Shown here: positions 1 through 8,056 of the stretch, one piece after another
Layout of the letters: each line of letters begins with the position of its first letter
Numbering within the stretch: position 1 is the first letter of the stretch
From: Gammaproteobacteria bacterium
Lineage (GTDB): Bacteria; Pseudomonadota; Gammaproteobacteria; Arenicellales; JAANXG01
NCBI GenBank assembly: GCA_024638505.1
Contig: JAHEKE010000004.1
Coordinates: 62,001-126,000, forward strand
Reading direction: 5' to 3'
Length of the DNA stretch: 64,000 nucleotides
Position numbers and translations under genes: made by a program
The notes under the pieces: generated by a model
The model's input: the letters and a program-made list of their open reading frames with translations, nothing else
Database searches by the model: none
Told to the model about the DNA's origin: nothing

Positions 1-489
1 TTTTTGAGAAACTTCGTCCGGTTCAAGGTTATCTATGCTTATCTGCATTTCCTGCAGCCCGCAAGTATTCAAGTTTTCGATACGTCTTTGATTCAACCTA
101 TAACCATTAGTAATCATGGTCGCGATCATGCCCTGCTCTCGAATCAGTCGGATTGTGTCGTTCAAATGCGGGTTCATTAAGGGCTCGCCACCGGTACAGG
201 TAACGGCAGCGGTATTCAGCGAGGCCAGCGCCCGCACGCGCTGTTGCAGTAGGTGAAAAGGAACAGGCGGAGAAAAATCGTCATACTCATTGCAATAACC
301 GCAGCTCAGGTTACAACGGCGCGTTATCACCATCTGAGCCAGCAGTGGGTTGTATCTGGAGGACAGCGCTTTCCACAGGAACTGGCCGATCTCCAACCGG
401 TTGCTGTACCAATGCTCTGACAAAACGGAGCCCGCTAGGATCCCTGATGATGGTCGCGCTGTACGCTGTTCAACCGACGCATACGCCAT
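1..489 (-). CDS. Radical SAM protein, 3' part missing (runs off the window)
   Basis: The last part of the gene lies beyond position 1, and about 163 codons are visible. The iron-sulfur cluster motif CxxxCxxC is clear (Cys59, Cys63, Cys66 counted from the ATG at 489), followed by the SAM-binding TGGEP at residues 99-103. A segment with NGYRL and QISID follows, typical of the radical SAM barrel. The start at 489 is the first ATG after an in-frame stop; no strong ribosome binding site precedes it. Substrate and product cannot be told from this fragment. It reads in the same direction as the phosphatidyltransferase-like gene ending at 863, about 370 bases upstream, so the two may be related in function. 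Confidence 0.85.
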   Translation of the reverse strand, partial: MAYASVEQRTARPSSGILAGSVLSEHWYSNRLEIGQFLWKALSSRYNPLLAQMVITRRCNLSCGYCNEYDDFSPPVPFHLLQQRVRALASLNTAAVTCTGGEPLMNPHLNDTIRLIREQGMIATMITNGYRLNQRRIENLNTCGLQEMQISIDNLEPDEVSQK

Positions 490-862
490 AGCCCCGGCTC
501 TCGATCAGCATGCTCCATGCCGATTTCATTTGTGGCAAGATTAGCACGGTTGCTTAGCACGTTACTGCGGTCCCGATCTGCGTAACACATGTGGTATCGC
601 TACTCCGCATTACCCAAGAGACTCAGAAAAGGGTTGATACGAATTCGTATTCGATCCAGCGCGTTGCCAGCAGGCGCAGTACCATGCGGATGGTCGTTTG
701 CTTTGCGCTGCATACGACTTGCGACAAAGCTTAACCCTGAGATTCCAGAAGCGCCGCTTGTTCATGATATATCTCCGCCAGCTTGGCCAGAACCATCTAT
801 CACGTTGATGGTAGTGAGTGATTAGACCAGCGCAATTTGCTGGCAGCTTAGCGCCTGATGAA
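490..862. other. Intergenic stretch without a recognisable gene
   Basis: Short open frames occur on both strands but none has a convincing start or recognisable protein. I see no tRNA, repeat or clear terminator. It probably carries the leader of the radical SAM gene that reads leftwards from 489. Confidence 0.5.
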
Positions 863-2158
863 TCAGAAAGCGAATTCCATGGGTGTCCGACGTGTACCCC
901 CCAGCCACAGGGCTCGGCCGCCGCGAATAAAGATGGTCACAACTCCCCACCAAACGCAAACCCACAGGGCCGCTTCCAATCCGATTAAGGGTCCGGTTAT
1001 CAGCATCAACCAAATGTATATATTGCGCCGGCCGCCAAATTTCCGCACCGTATGCTCAAAAGGCGTGTAATTGTCTATTGTTCGATTGTGCCAACACCCG
1101 TGCACAACCCAGAAAATAACGCCGATCAAGGTATCAGCGAAACTTACGATTACCAGTCCTATGCCCGCCATAAAGGCCGCGCTGCTCAGACTGGCGCCGC
1201 CCAGCACCCAGCCCAGACAGAGCCACCAGGAATACTCGAAAATCATGTCGAATAGATGCTCCAGTTCACCCACCTTGGAGGTCATCACCTTCACCCGTGC
1301 AAGCTTTCCGTCCAAGCCATCCATGATGCCAACCAGCGCCGCACCAATGAGTGATGTCCACAGGAAGCCGGATAAAATGCCCCAGGTAACCAGCCAAGCC
1401 GCGATATTGGTGACCAAAGTGAGTTGATTGGGCGTGATCGAGCCCTCGCACAGGCGGGACACGATGAAGTTTTCTATCGGTGCGTGCAGTACTTTAGCGG
1501 GCAAATCGAGCGACCCCTTCTGCGCTCCCTCAATGATCCAGCTTCGAGCCTTAGTCAATGCTGTACCGTTCCCGATGCTTATCCATTTACTTTGGCGGTG
1601 CCGTCGAACAGCGTGATTGTAGGTAGGCAGCGTTCCCACGTCGCAGTGCCTGATAGCATCATCCTCCGCCAGGGCGTCTACGATACCTGCCCAGCTGTAA
1701 ACACCTTCGGCAAACAACGAGCACAACGTTGAGCCGTCGATTCGCGCGCAACCCACGCTTCCGTGCGGACTGTTCGCAGATATCTGACTTACTTTATGCG
1801 CTTCTCTATCCAGCAGCAGGCACGGTTTTGATGCCTGCACCAGATAATCGATGAACTGTCTTTCGATATAATAGTCGGCGGCGATAATCAGCAGTTCTTT
1901 CTCCCCACGCAGGGCCCGCGCAGCTGCGTCCTGCCGGACCACCTCTACCAGCGCGCTCAGTTTCTTGAGCTTGTCCATCAGCATTGGTGCAATATCTGAC
2001 TCGGCAGGAATAACAATGGAGATGGCAGAGACGCCGGATTTTTTTAGGTTGCGAACGTGCCGCTCGAGTAATGAAATTCCGCACAGGTTCTCCAGCGCTG
2101 TCAGCCGACGCGGCCGGGTTTCTGCAAGAAACTCGTTGGCCAGAATGATGCTTTTCAT
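863..2158 (-). CDS. CDP-alcohol phosphatidyltransferase-like protein with N-terminal nucleotidyltransferase-like domain
   Basis: 431 residues. Residues 1-190 resemble the fold of sugar-phosphate nucleotidyltransferases (starts with KSIILANEF; SLLERHVRNLKKSGV around 29-43), but the usual glycine-rich LAAGxGxR loop is missing. Residues 225-431 are a membrane domain with the first half of the CDP-OH-P signature, D280-x2-D283-G-x2-A-R288, and G297 in the expected place. The two distal aspartates expected at 301 and 305 are not there; His301 and Asp304 are seen instead. The layout recalls inositol-phosphate cytidylyltransferase/phosphotransferase fusions, but with the altered motifs the substrate, and whether the first domain is catalytic, are unknown. 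A lipid headgroup or compatible-solute role is a guess. Confidence 0.75.
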   Translation of the reverse strand: MKSIILANEFLAETRPRRLTALENLCGISLLERHVRNLKKSGVSAISIVIPAESDIAPMLMDKLKKLSALVEVVRQDAAARALRGEKELLIIAADYYIERQFIDYLVQASKPCLLLDREAHKVSQISANSPHGSVGCARIDGSTLCSLFAEGVYSWAGIVDALAEDDAIRHCDVGTLPTYNHAVRRHRQSKWISIGNGTALTKARSWIIEGAQKGSLDLPAKVLHAPIENFIVSRLCEGSITPNQLTLVTNIAAWLVTWGILSGFLWTSLIGAALVGIMDGLDGKLARVKVMTSKVGELEHLFDMIFEYSWWLCLGWVLGGASLSSAAFMAGIGLVIVSFADTLIGVIFWVVHGCWHNRTIDNYTPFEHTVRKFGGRRNIYIWLMLITGPLIGLEAALWVCVWWGVVTIFIRGGRALWLGGTRRTPMEFAF

Positions 2159-2633
2159 TGGTCAGTTATTGATTCTTATTGCGCGTAAGAGATGCGGGAC
2201 TGAGACCCAGATGCAGCAGGGACCGGAGATTACACATAGCGCATGGCGGGCGCAACCGAAAAAGGCCTGTTTCAGGCCGTTTATCAAGAGCTTTGTGCCG
2301 GTATCTTCCGCCATATCCTTGGTAATCCCAGCAGATCAAGCTGAATGAATGCTGAATCCAACCTGCCCGGAACCTGACCGCCGGACGGTCGCCTCGAGCG
2401 GCCAGAAGAATCAGATTGTCTCATGCCGCTATGGCCAATTTCGCAAAACCCCTCGCTTTTTTGAAATACTCGCAAGATCATGACGTCTTTATTCCTCCCA
2501 GGTCGCGGTCACAAGCCGCCACCCGTCAAAACCTCTTGCCGGCCTGAAACCCAAACGCCGGGCGCGGCACGGCTTGTACTCAAGATAATCCTGCACCACA
2601 ATGAAGCACAATATTTTTGAGTGAGAACATGCC
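2159..2633. other. Intergenic stretch, divergent promoter region
   Basis: About 475 bases between divergently read genes. One 65-codon frame on the minus strand (2284-2481) has no protein-like features and no good ribosome binding site. No RNA gene or strong hairpin was seen. It presumably holds promoters for both flanking genes. Confidence 0.5.
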
Positions 2634-3020
2634 ATGCGGTTTAAATGGACTTCAGTTGTCTTAATCATTTCGCTTCATCTTGCTACGGCTTTTGGCCAAT
2701 CCGACCCGGCGGCGCCTTTTGTATTCACTCCGCCAACCTTTACCGAAGCAGATAAAAACCAGGATGTGCGGGTGGACCGGGATGAGCACGGACGCATCAT
2801 CATCGATCGGTTTAGCGCCCGCGACCTGAACGCAGACGGTCAGTTGACCGTAGATGAGTTACCTGCTGAAACATTTTCAATCGCAGATGAAGATCAAGAT
2901 CAAAAGGTATCCAAGAAAGAATTTATGCGATTTCGATTCGGCATTTTCGAACAATTTGATAAAGACAGTAACGATTCGCTGGACCGTGAGGAATATCTGC
3001 GCTGGCTCGATTCGCAATAA
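2634..3020 (+). CDS. Exported EF-hand calcium-binding protein
   Basis: 128 residues. A signal peptide is seen at residues 1-21 (hydrophobic SVVLIISLHLATAF, then GQ). The mature part holds EF-hand loops: DLNADGQLTVDE (about 61-72), DEDQDQKVSKKE (about 82-93) and DKDSNDSLDREE (about 106-117). A weaker one, DKNQDVRVDRDE, lies near residue 40. Each loop has Asp/Asn at the metal positions and an acidic residue at position 12. Small periplasmic EF-hand proteins of this kind are common in Gammaproteobacteria, with mostly unknown partners. It sits directly before the L,D-transpeptidase gene on the same strand, so a shared transcript and a cell-wall connection are likely but unproven. Confidence 0.85.
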   Translation: MRFKWTSVVLIISLHLATAFGQSDPAAPFVFTPPTFTEADKNQDVRVDRDEHGRIIIDRFSARDLNADGQLTVDELPAETFSIADEDQDQKVSKKEFMRFRFGIFEQFDKDSNDSLDREEYLRWLDSQ

Positions 3021-3083
3021 AGATTGAAAACGTTGTCTACGTCCAGGCTTCAGCCGAAGCATGAGTGCGATACTCTTGTTGTA

Positions 3084-4595
3084 ATGCGGTCTTTGGGCAG
3101 AACACTCATGCTCTGTGCGACGCTGTCCGGGCCCGTTGCCACATCTCTCGCCAATGAAGTGGACAGGCTTGCGCCCGTGGCGGTGGCACAATTCTACGCC
3201 GGGCGTTCCGACGCACCCGCCTGGTCCGACGATAGACAATTTAATGATTTTATCCGAGCTATTGAGGGACTGTCTGATCACGGTCTTACGCCCGAACACT
3301 ACCATCTGCAGGCTCTGCGTTCTCAGAGCAAGATGCCGGAACAAAGGGAAAAGCTGGCTACGGACGCCTGGTTCTCCGCCGCCGCGCATATGGTGTTCGG
3401 CAAACTCGATCCGTTGACTTACGAACCAAATTGGACCGCTGCCCGTCGGCAGAGAGATCTCAGCAAGCACCTGACGGCAGCGCTCACCAGTAACTCCGTT
3501 GCCAGCAGCTTAGACGCGTTAGCCCCGGACTTTGCGGAGTATGTGCAGCTGAAGTCTGAGCTTGCGCGCTTGCGTCAGCAGCAAGAGGTAGCCATTCGCG
3601 TGATCCCCGAAGGTCCCGCACTGAAATTCGGTATGACGGGCGCACGCGTCGAGGCGCTGCAGGCGAGATTGCGTCAACTGGATTTGATGCCGGCGGCCGC
3701 CGTCAGCGGCATTTATGATCAGGCCACTTTGCATGCGGTGCGGGTTTTCCAAGATGCTGCCGGCCTGGATGGGGATGGTATCGTTGGGCCGGTTACGTTG
3801 ACCAGCCTTAATCGCGACGTACAGGGTAAAATCAACCAGATTAGTATAAACCTTGAGCGCTGGAGATGGCTGCCGGAAAGTCTGGGTCGACGCCATGTTC
3901 GCGTTAACATCGCTGATTTCAGCGTCGCGCTATACAACCAAGAACAGCGTGAGCGCACACACTTATCAATCATTGGCCAGCGCTATCGCAAAACGCCCGT
4001 TTTTTCTGACCAAATCGAATACGTTATCTTGAATCCATGGTGGGAAACGCCCGACTCGCTCGCGCGCAAAGACAAGTTGCCGATGTTCCAGCAAGATCCA
4101 ACCGCTGTGGAAAGACTCGGTTTTCAGGTCCTGGACCGCAGCGGGCAGCTAGTGCCGCCGAATTCAGTAGACTGGGCATTACTATCGGTTAACAACTTTC
4201 CGTATCGGATAAGGCAGGCGCCGGGGCCGCTCAACGCCCTGGGACAAATTAAAATCATGTTCCCCAACAAGCATAATGTTTATCTACACGACACGCCGAC
4301 CCGGGGACTTTTCACCGAACGTCAGCGGGCGTTTTCGTCGGGCTGTATCCGCGTGCAGAATCCTGTCGACCTGGCGGCATGGCTTTTTCAAGAGACGCCG
4401 GGATGGGACAAAGCGCGCTTCGATGCGGCTATCTCCACCGGCAAGGAAACTCGGGTCAACTTAAAGTCCCCAATCCCCGTTCATATTCTTTATTTTACCG
4501 TGTCCGTTGACAGTTCCGGCACAGCGCGATATCTCGATGATATCTACCAGCGAGACCAGCTGGTGCTGCGCAGTCTGGTCGAACCAAGCACGTAA
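3084..4595 (+). CDS. L,D-transpeptidase (YcbB/LdtD type)
   Basis: 503 residues from the ATG at 3084; a longer reading from a TTG at 3024 is possible. The ATG start gives a signal peptide (RTLMLCATLSGPVATSLA), which decides the choice. Order: YcbB-like scaffold (about 25-180), a peptidoglycan-binding domain around residues 185-245 (PALKFGMTGARVEALQARL), then the YkuD catalytic domain with HDTP and the nucleophile motif SSGCIRV (Cys421). The family forms 3-3 cross-links between meso-DAP residues of peptidoglycan in the periplasm. The preceding EF-hand gene ends 63 bases upstream. Length fits YcbB-class enzymes, which are longer than ErfK-type ones. Confidence 0.92.
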   Translation: MRSLGRTLMLCATLSGPVATSLANEVDRLAPVAVAQFYAGRSDAPAWSDDRQFNDFIRAIEGLSDHGLTPEHYHLQALRSQSKMPEQREKLATDAWFSAAAHMVFGKLDPLTYEPNWTAARRQRDLSKHLTAALTSNSVASSLDALAPDFAEYVQLKSELARLRQQQEVAIRVIPEGPALKFGMTGARVEALQARLRQLDLMPAAAVSGIYDQATLHAVRVFQDAAGLDGDGIVGPVTLTSLNRDVQGKINQISINLERWRWLPESLGRRHVRVNIADFSVALYNQEQRERTHLSIIGQRYRKTPVFSDQIEYVILNPWWETPDSLARKDKLPMFQQDPTAVERLGFQVLDRSGQLVPPNSVDWALLSVNNFPYRIRQAPGPLNALGQIKIMFPNKHNVYLHDTPTRGLFTERQRAFSSGCIRVQNPVDLAAWLFQETPGWDKARFDAAISTGKETRVNLKSPIPVHILYFTVSVDSSGTARYLDDIYQRDQLVLRSLVEPST

Positions 4596-4701
4596 GCCAC
4601 GAAGGCTGGTACTGGCTTTGAACTGCTGCAGCGCGACCCGGACTCAGTGATACAAAGCCTAAACCAATTGGTCTGCACGACGGGAAGCGGGCGGGCGCGT
4701 C

Positions 4702-6000
4702 CTAGATAAAGGAGGCGAATATCGTGGCCAGACCTAAAAAGCTCAAGAAGCCGACCACATCCGTCACCGTAGTCAGGATAATCGAGCCGGACTGCGCGGG
4801 GTCCTGCCGCAGCACCGTCAGCACCAGCGGAATGGCCGCGCCGGAGAGGCCCGCCAGCCCCATGGAAATGACCATGGCAACGCCAATAATCACGCTCAAG
4901 CCAAGCGATCCGCTCCAGAACCACACCCCGACCGAGGTGACCAGCGCGATGGCGATGCCGTTTATCACCCCCGCCAACCCCTCTTTAAATAAAACGCGCA
5001 TGCTGTGGCGCAAACGGATTTCGCGCAGCGCCAGTCCGCGCATGATGACCGCAAGCGCTTGCGCCCCCGTGTTACCGGACTGACCGGCCACGACGGGCAG
5101 AAGCACCGCCAATGCGGTAAATTGAGCGATGGTGTTTTCGAATAGCCCGACTACCGCTGCTGCAACAAATGCGGTTAACAGATTGACGTTTAGCCATGGC
5201 AGTCGTTTGCGCACGGCAAACCAGGGTGTGGACAACGCTCGCTCTTCCTTGCTCGCGCCTACCATGGTCTGCAGCCCCACGCTGGCCTCTTCCTGTACGG
5301 ACCGGATCAGCGCATCGTGGGACAGCACGCCGATTACACGCAAATTAACATCGACTACCGGCAGCGTAGTAACGTCATAGCGAGTCAGAATCTCCGCTGC
5401 CTCCTCCCGCGGGGAGGTTGCCAGAACGCTCGGCGGTTCAGATTTGATTAATTCTCTCAGCAGCGTGCCCCAATTGGCGGTCACCGCACTGGCGAGCGGA
5501 ACCAAGCCAACTAACCGTCCGGTCTCGTCAACCACGATCAGGTTTCTAATCTGCTGCCCGATGCGCCGGTAGCGCGCCAGCGCCTGCTTAACCGTGTTGT
5601 CCGGGTGAAACGTGATAACTCTGGTGTTCATCAGTCGACCAACGGTACCCCGCGGATAGGTCATCAACTCTGCCAGTTCTCTGTTGAGAGATGGTTCAAG
5701 CTGCACCAGCAATCGCTCGCGGTCGGTAGAAGAACAGAGGTTCAACAACAAAGCAGCGCGACCGGGCTCAATCTCGCTGAGCAACTCAACCGCTCGGCTT
5801 TCGGGCAGCGTTAATAGGCTTTCTGCGGCCAGTTCGGGCGGTATGAGCTCAAGCACATCACAGCTCAGCTCGGTCCGCTGTCGCTGCAGGAATGCACCGA
5901 CCTCTTTTGGTGATAACGGTTCCAGCAGCTTGGCGACCTCTTTTGGATAGAGATCAAAGTAGCGGTCAATGAATAGTGCCTGTGTGTTTTCAATAGTCAT
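4702..6000 (-). CDS. mgtE: Magnesium transporter MgtE
   Basis: 432 residues from the ATG at 6000. A longer frame from 6060 would overlap the upstream gene, while the ATG at 6000 follows its stop by 4 bases, so I use 6000. Three parts are seen: the MgtE N domain (about 1-115; EVAKLLEPLSPKEVGAFLQR), a CBS pair (about 120-245), and a membrane domain of five helices (about 265-432) with the family hallmark VVAGQSGNTGAQALAV. MgtE proteins are homodimeric Mg2+ channels of the inner membrane, closed by Mg2+ binding between N and CBS domains. It is the last gene of an operon with an MgtE-like soluble protein and an MscS channel. Confidence 0.93.
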   Translation of the reverse strand: MTIENTQALFIDRYFDLYPKEVAKLLEPLSPKEVGAFLQRQRTELSCDVLELIPPELAAESLLTLPESRAVELLSEIEPGRAALLLNLCSSTDRERLLVQLEPSLNRELAELMTYPRGTVGRLMNTRVITFHPDNTVKQALARYRRIGQQIRNLIVVDETGRLVGLVPLASAVTANWGTLLRELIKSEPPSVLATSPREEAAEILTRYDVTTLPVVDVNLRVIGVLSHDALIRSVQEEASVGLQTMVGASKEERALSTPWFAVRKRLPWLNVNLLTAFVAAAVVGLFENTIAQFTALAVLLPVVAGQSGNTGAQALAVIMRGLALREIRLRHSMRVLFKEGLAGVINGIAIALVTSVGVWFWSGSLGLSVIIGVAMVISMGLAGLSGAAIPLVLTVLRQDPAQSGSIILTTVTDVVGFLSFLGLATIFASFI

Positions 6001-6004
6001 CGGT

Positions 6005-6865
6005 TTATCCACCACCTTCATTTTCGCTGTCCCGGCGCTGAGGCGTAACTGATATTGCATCGAGCGAACCAGTCATGCCGAGCCAGTACAGCTCGCCCAA
6101 CGCAAGCAGCGTACCCAGCAGATCCTTTTCATTTTTATCCTTCGCCGTGGATTCCTTCAGCCTACCCAGAGTCTCATACTGGATCACGCCCATAAGGACG
6201 TCATCGCGGTCGACCACCGGCAACACATGAAAGTCCTTCCACCGAGGATGCTTGATGATATCCCGTTTGCTCGCCATAGCTGGAAGGCTTACAACGTTGG
6301 TCTCCATGATCGACGCCACGGAATCGCCGCCATGAGCATTTAAAAGCTGGCGCAGAGTGACCACCCCCACCAGGCGCTGATCTTTGTCGACGACATAGAT
6401 GTAGTAGCGGACGGACTGGGCCTCGGTCCGGATATGTCGCATCACTTTTCTAATAGAGTCAGTTGATTGAATGGCGACCGGCGAGGGATCCATTAGCTGG
6501 CCCGCGCTACCCTCCGGATAGTCCAGTAATCGACGCAGTGTGCGCGCGCGTGAATCTCTGATTTGGTCAAGCAATGCTTCGCGCTTGGCGCTGTTTAAAC
6601 GATGTAAAAAAACAAGCTGCGCATCCAATGGTAGCTCCTGCAGCACCTTCGCCGCCGCATCGCCGGGCAGGCTGCCCAAAGCGTCAGCGGCGACCCGTGG
6701 CAGGGTATGCTGCAGGCCGTGGGCTGCGGCGCGCGGCTCAGCCACTTGCAGCAGTTCTACTAGCATCGGTCCGTTATAACCATTGAGCGCCTGCGCTGCC
6801 TCTTCGGGATGGTTGTGGAGAAAAGCGTCGATTAGTTTTTTTTCGAGATCCATGGCTTCGCTCAC
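6005..6865 (-). CDS. Soluble MgtE-like protein (N domain plus CBS pair, no channel)
   Basis: 286 residues. The sequence matches the cytosolic half of MgtE: helical N domain (about 8-130; PRVAADALGSLPGDAAAKVL) with the linking segment LLDYPEGSAGQLMDPSPVAI, then two CBS motifs (about 140-260). No membrane segment follows, and the protein ends about where MgtE would enter the membrane. It is not a frameshifted piece of the next gene, because that gene carries its own complete N and CBS domains. The start overlaps the stop of the mscS-like gene by four bases (ATGA), so translation is probably coupled. A regulatory role, sensing Mg2+ or nucleotide for the adjacent MgtE or MscS, is my inference. 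Confidence 0.85.
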   Translation of the reverse strand: MSEAMDLEKKLIDAFLHNHPEEAAQALNGYNGPMLVELLQVAEPRAAAHGLQHTLPRVAADALGSLPGDAAAKVLQELPLDAQLVFLHRLNSAKREALLDQIRDSRARTLRRLLDYPEGSAGQLMDPSPVAIQSTDSIRKVMRHIRTEAQSVRYYIYVVDKDQRLVGVVTLRQLLNAHGGDSVASIMETNVVSLPAMASKRDIIKHPRWKDFHVLPVVDRDDVLMGVIQYETLGRLKESTAKDKNEKDLLGTLLALGELYWLGMTGSLDAISVTPQRRDSENEGGG

Positions 6866-7686
6866 TCAACGCGAATCGATTCAGCAAGGTTGAAGCGCTC
6901 TGCCGGCACCAGCACCCGGCCGGCTTCGGTATCGACCAATACAGCGGTTGAGGTGATATCAACTATGATTCCGTCAACCTCGTCTATTTGGACACGGTCA
7001 CCGACTGAATATTCCCGTCTTACGTAGTGAGCGGCGATGATATTGGCGGCAGTTGTCCTGGCGCCCAGCCCGAAGGCTAGCGCGGCCGCGCCGAGGATAC
7101 CGGCAAACAGCGTTATGGTAAGAGTAATCAAAATAGTGTTGTCAATGCCGAGCTGCTCAAGTGCTATGATGACAGCGAGCACCACCACCAATATTTGCGC
7201 CAGGCGACCGATCAGCTCCGTACGCTCCATGCCGCTGGAGACTGCTACCCGTGATAAAAAGGCGCGGGCAATTTCTCCCACCCATACTCCGGCAAAAATG
7301 ATGATCACACTTGCCAGCACCCGGGGAAGATAGGCGGTGATGTATCCGATCACGCTGGATACCGCGGGCAAACCCAGAGCCTCTAATGAGGCAGCAAGGA
7401 AAAACAGCAATACCGTCCAGTAAACAATCCGGCCGGTGACCACAGGCAGCGAGCGGTAGGTCGTCGTTTTTTGTACGCGTGCACGCATCGGCCGGGTTCG
7501 CGACAGCTTGTTCAATCCGAGCTCAGTGAGATGACGCGCTGCGGTCCTCAGCGCTCTTGCGATTAGCCATCCAATCAGCAGCAGCAGTATGGAGCCCAGG
7601 ATGGTCGGCAGAAACTCAAACGCGCGACCGGCAACCCGTTCGATCGAGCCGGTTACAGTTGTGGTCCAGTTCTCAAATTGATTCAT
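6862..7686 (-). CDS. MscS-family mechanosensitive ion channel
   Basis: 274 residues from the ATG at 7686, which has a good ribosome binding site (AAGGAG, five bases away); a GTG two codons earlier is less likely. Four hydrophobic segments come first (about 25-45, 85-110, 120-140, 155-175), then a glycine/alanine-rich pore helix (ILGAAALAFGLGARTTAANI, about 205-225), then the beta domain (VGDRVQIDEVDGIIVDITSTAVLVDTE written in part). It is short and lacks the large C-terminal alpha/beta cage of E. coli MscS, as in many small MscS-like (TM helix repeat) proteins. It is the first gene of the operon with the two MgtE-type genes. Confidence 0.88.
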   Translation of the reverse strand: MNQFENWTTTVTGSIERVAGRAFEFLPTILGSILLLLIGWLIARALRTAARHLTELGLNKLSRTRPMRARVQKTTTYRSLPVVTGRIVYWTVLLFFLAASLEALGLPAVSSVIGYITAYLPRVLASVIIIFAGVWVGEIARAFLSRVAVSSGMERTELIGRLAQILVVVLAVIIALEQLGIDNTILITLTITLFAGILGAAALAFGLGARTTAANIIAAHYVRREYSVGDRVQIDEVDGIIVDITSTAVLVDTEAGRVLVPAERFNLAESIRVE

Positions 7687-8056
7687 CAGCACTCCTTCAC
7701 GGCATGAACCTTGCGTAACACCCCGCGCGGGCGACGCGTGCTTGTCTGCAACGGGGGAAAGTGAATTTTCCCCGTGTTTGCTCTAATGTTGCAACCTTTT
7801 GACTGCTAGACGATAGGAGTTTGTCACAATCGTTATGGTGTGTAACAGTTATACGGCACTTCGGCAATCTCAAACCGTATGCAATTGCGACGAGCGCAAC
7901 TACCCCGCCAAGACTCGTTAGTGTTTAAGCGCTGGCCGGTTTCGACGATGGAAAACAGGGGCGCTTCGCTGGGCCTGGCAGCCTGCAACTGAACAAACGC
8001 TTAACCTTAGGTCTTTATCTTTTTTATATGAGCACTACATATGAGCACCACACGAA
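7687..8056. other. Divergent intergenic region
   Basis: 370 bases between the mscS-like operon and the MFS gene, so promoters for both directions should be here. Besides the inverted repeat at 7751-7775, there is a near-duplication of ATGAGCAC-type sequence at about 8027-8051, just before the MFS start. No gene or RNA was recognised. Confidence 0.5.
7751..7775. promoter_or_regulatory. Inverted repeat upstream of the mscS-mgtE operon
   Basis: Two ten-base arms (ACGGGGGAAA and TTTTCCCCGT) pair with one mismatch around a five-base loop. The repeat lies about 65 bases before the start of the mscS-like gene. It could be an operator, or a hairpin in the 5' leader of an operon that includes a Mg2+ transporter. 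No T-run follows in the operon direction, so it is not a standard terminator. Confidence 0.4.

Noticed and set aside
2284-2481. A 65-codon frame in the gap before the EF-hand gene
   Set aside because: Composition is not protein-like and there is no start signal; the area is probably a promoter region.
4544-4924. A minus-strand 126-codon frame over the end of mgtE
   Set aside because: It is a shadow frame of mgtE; the mgtE frame carries the full channel domain.
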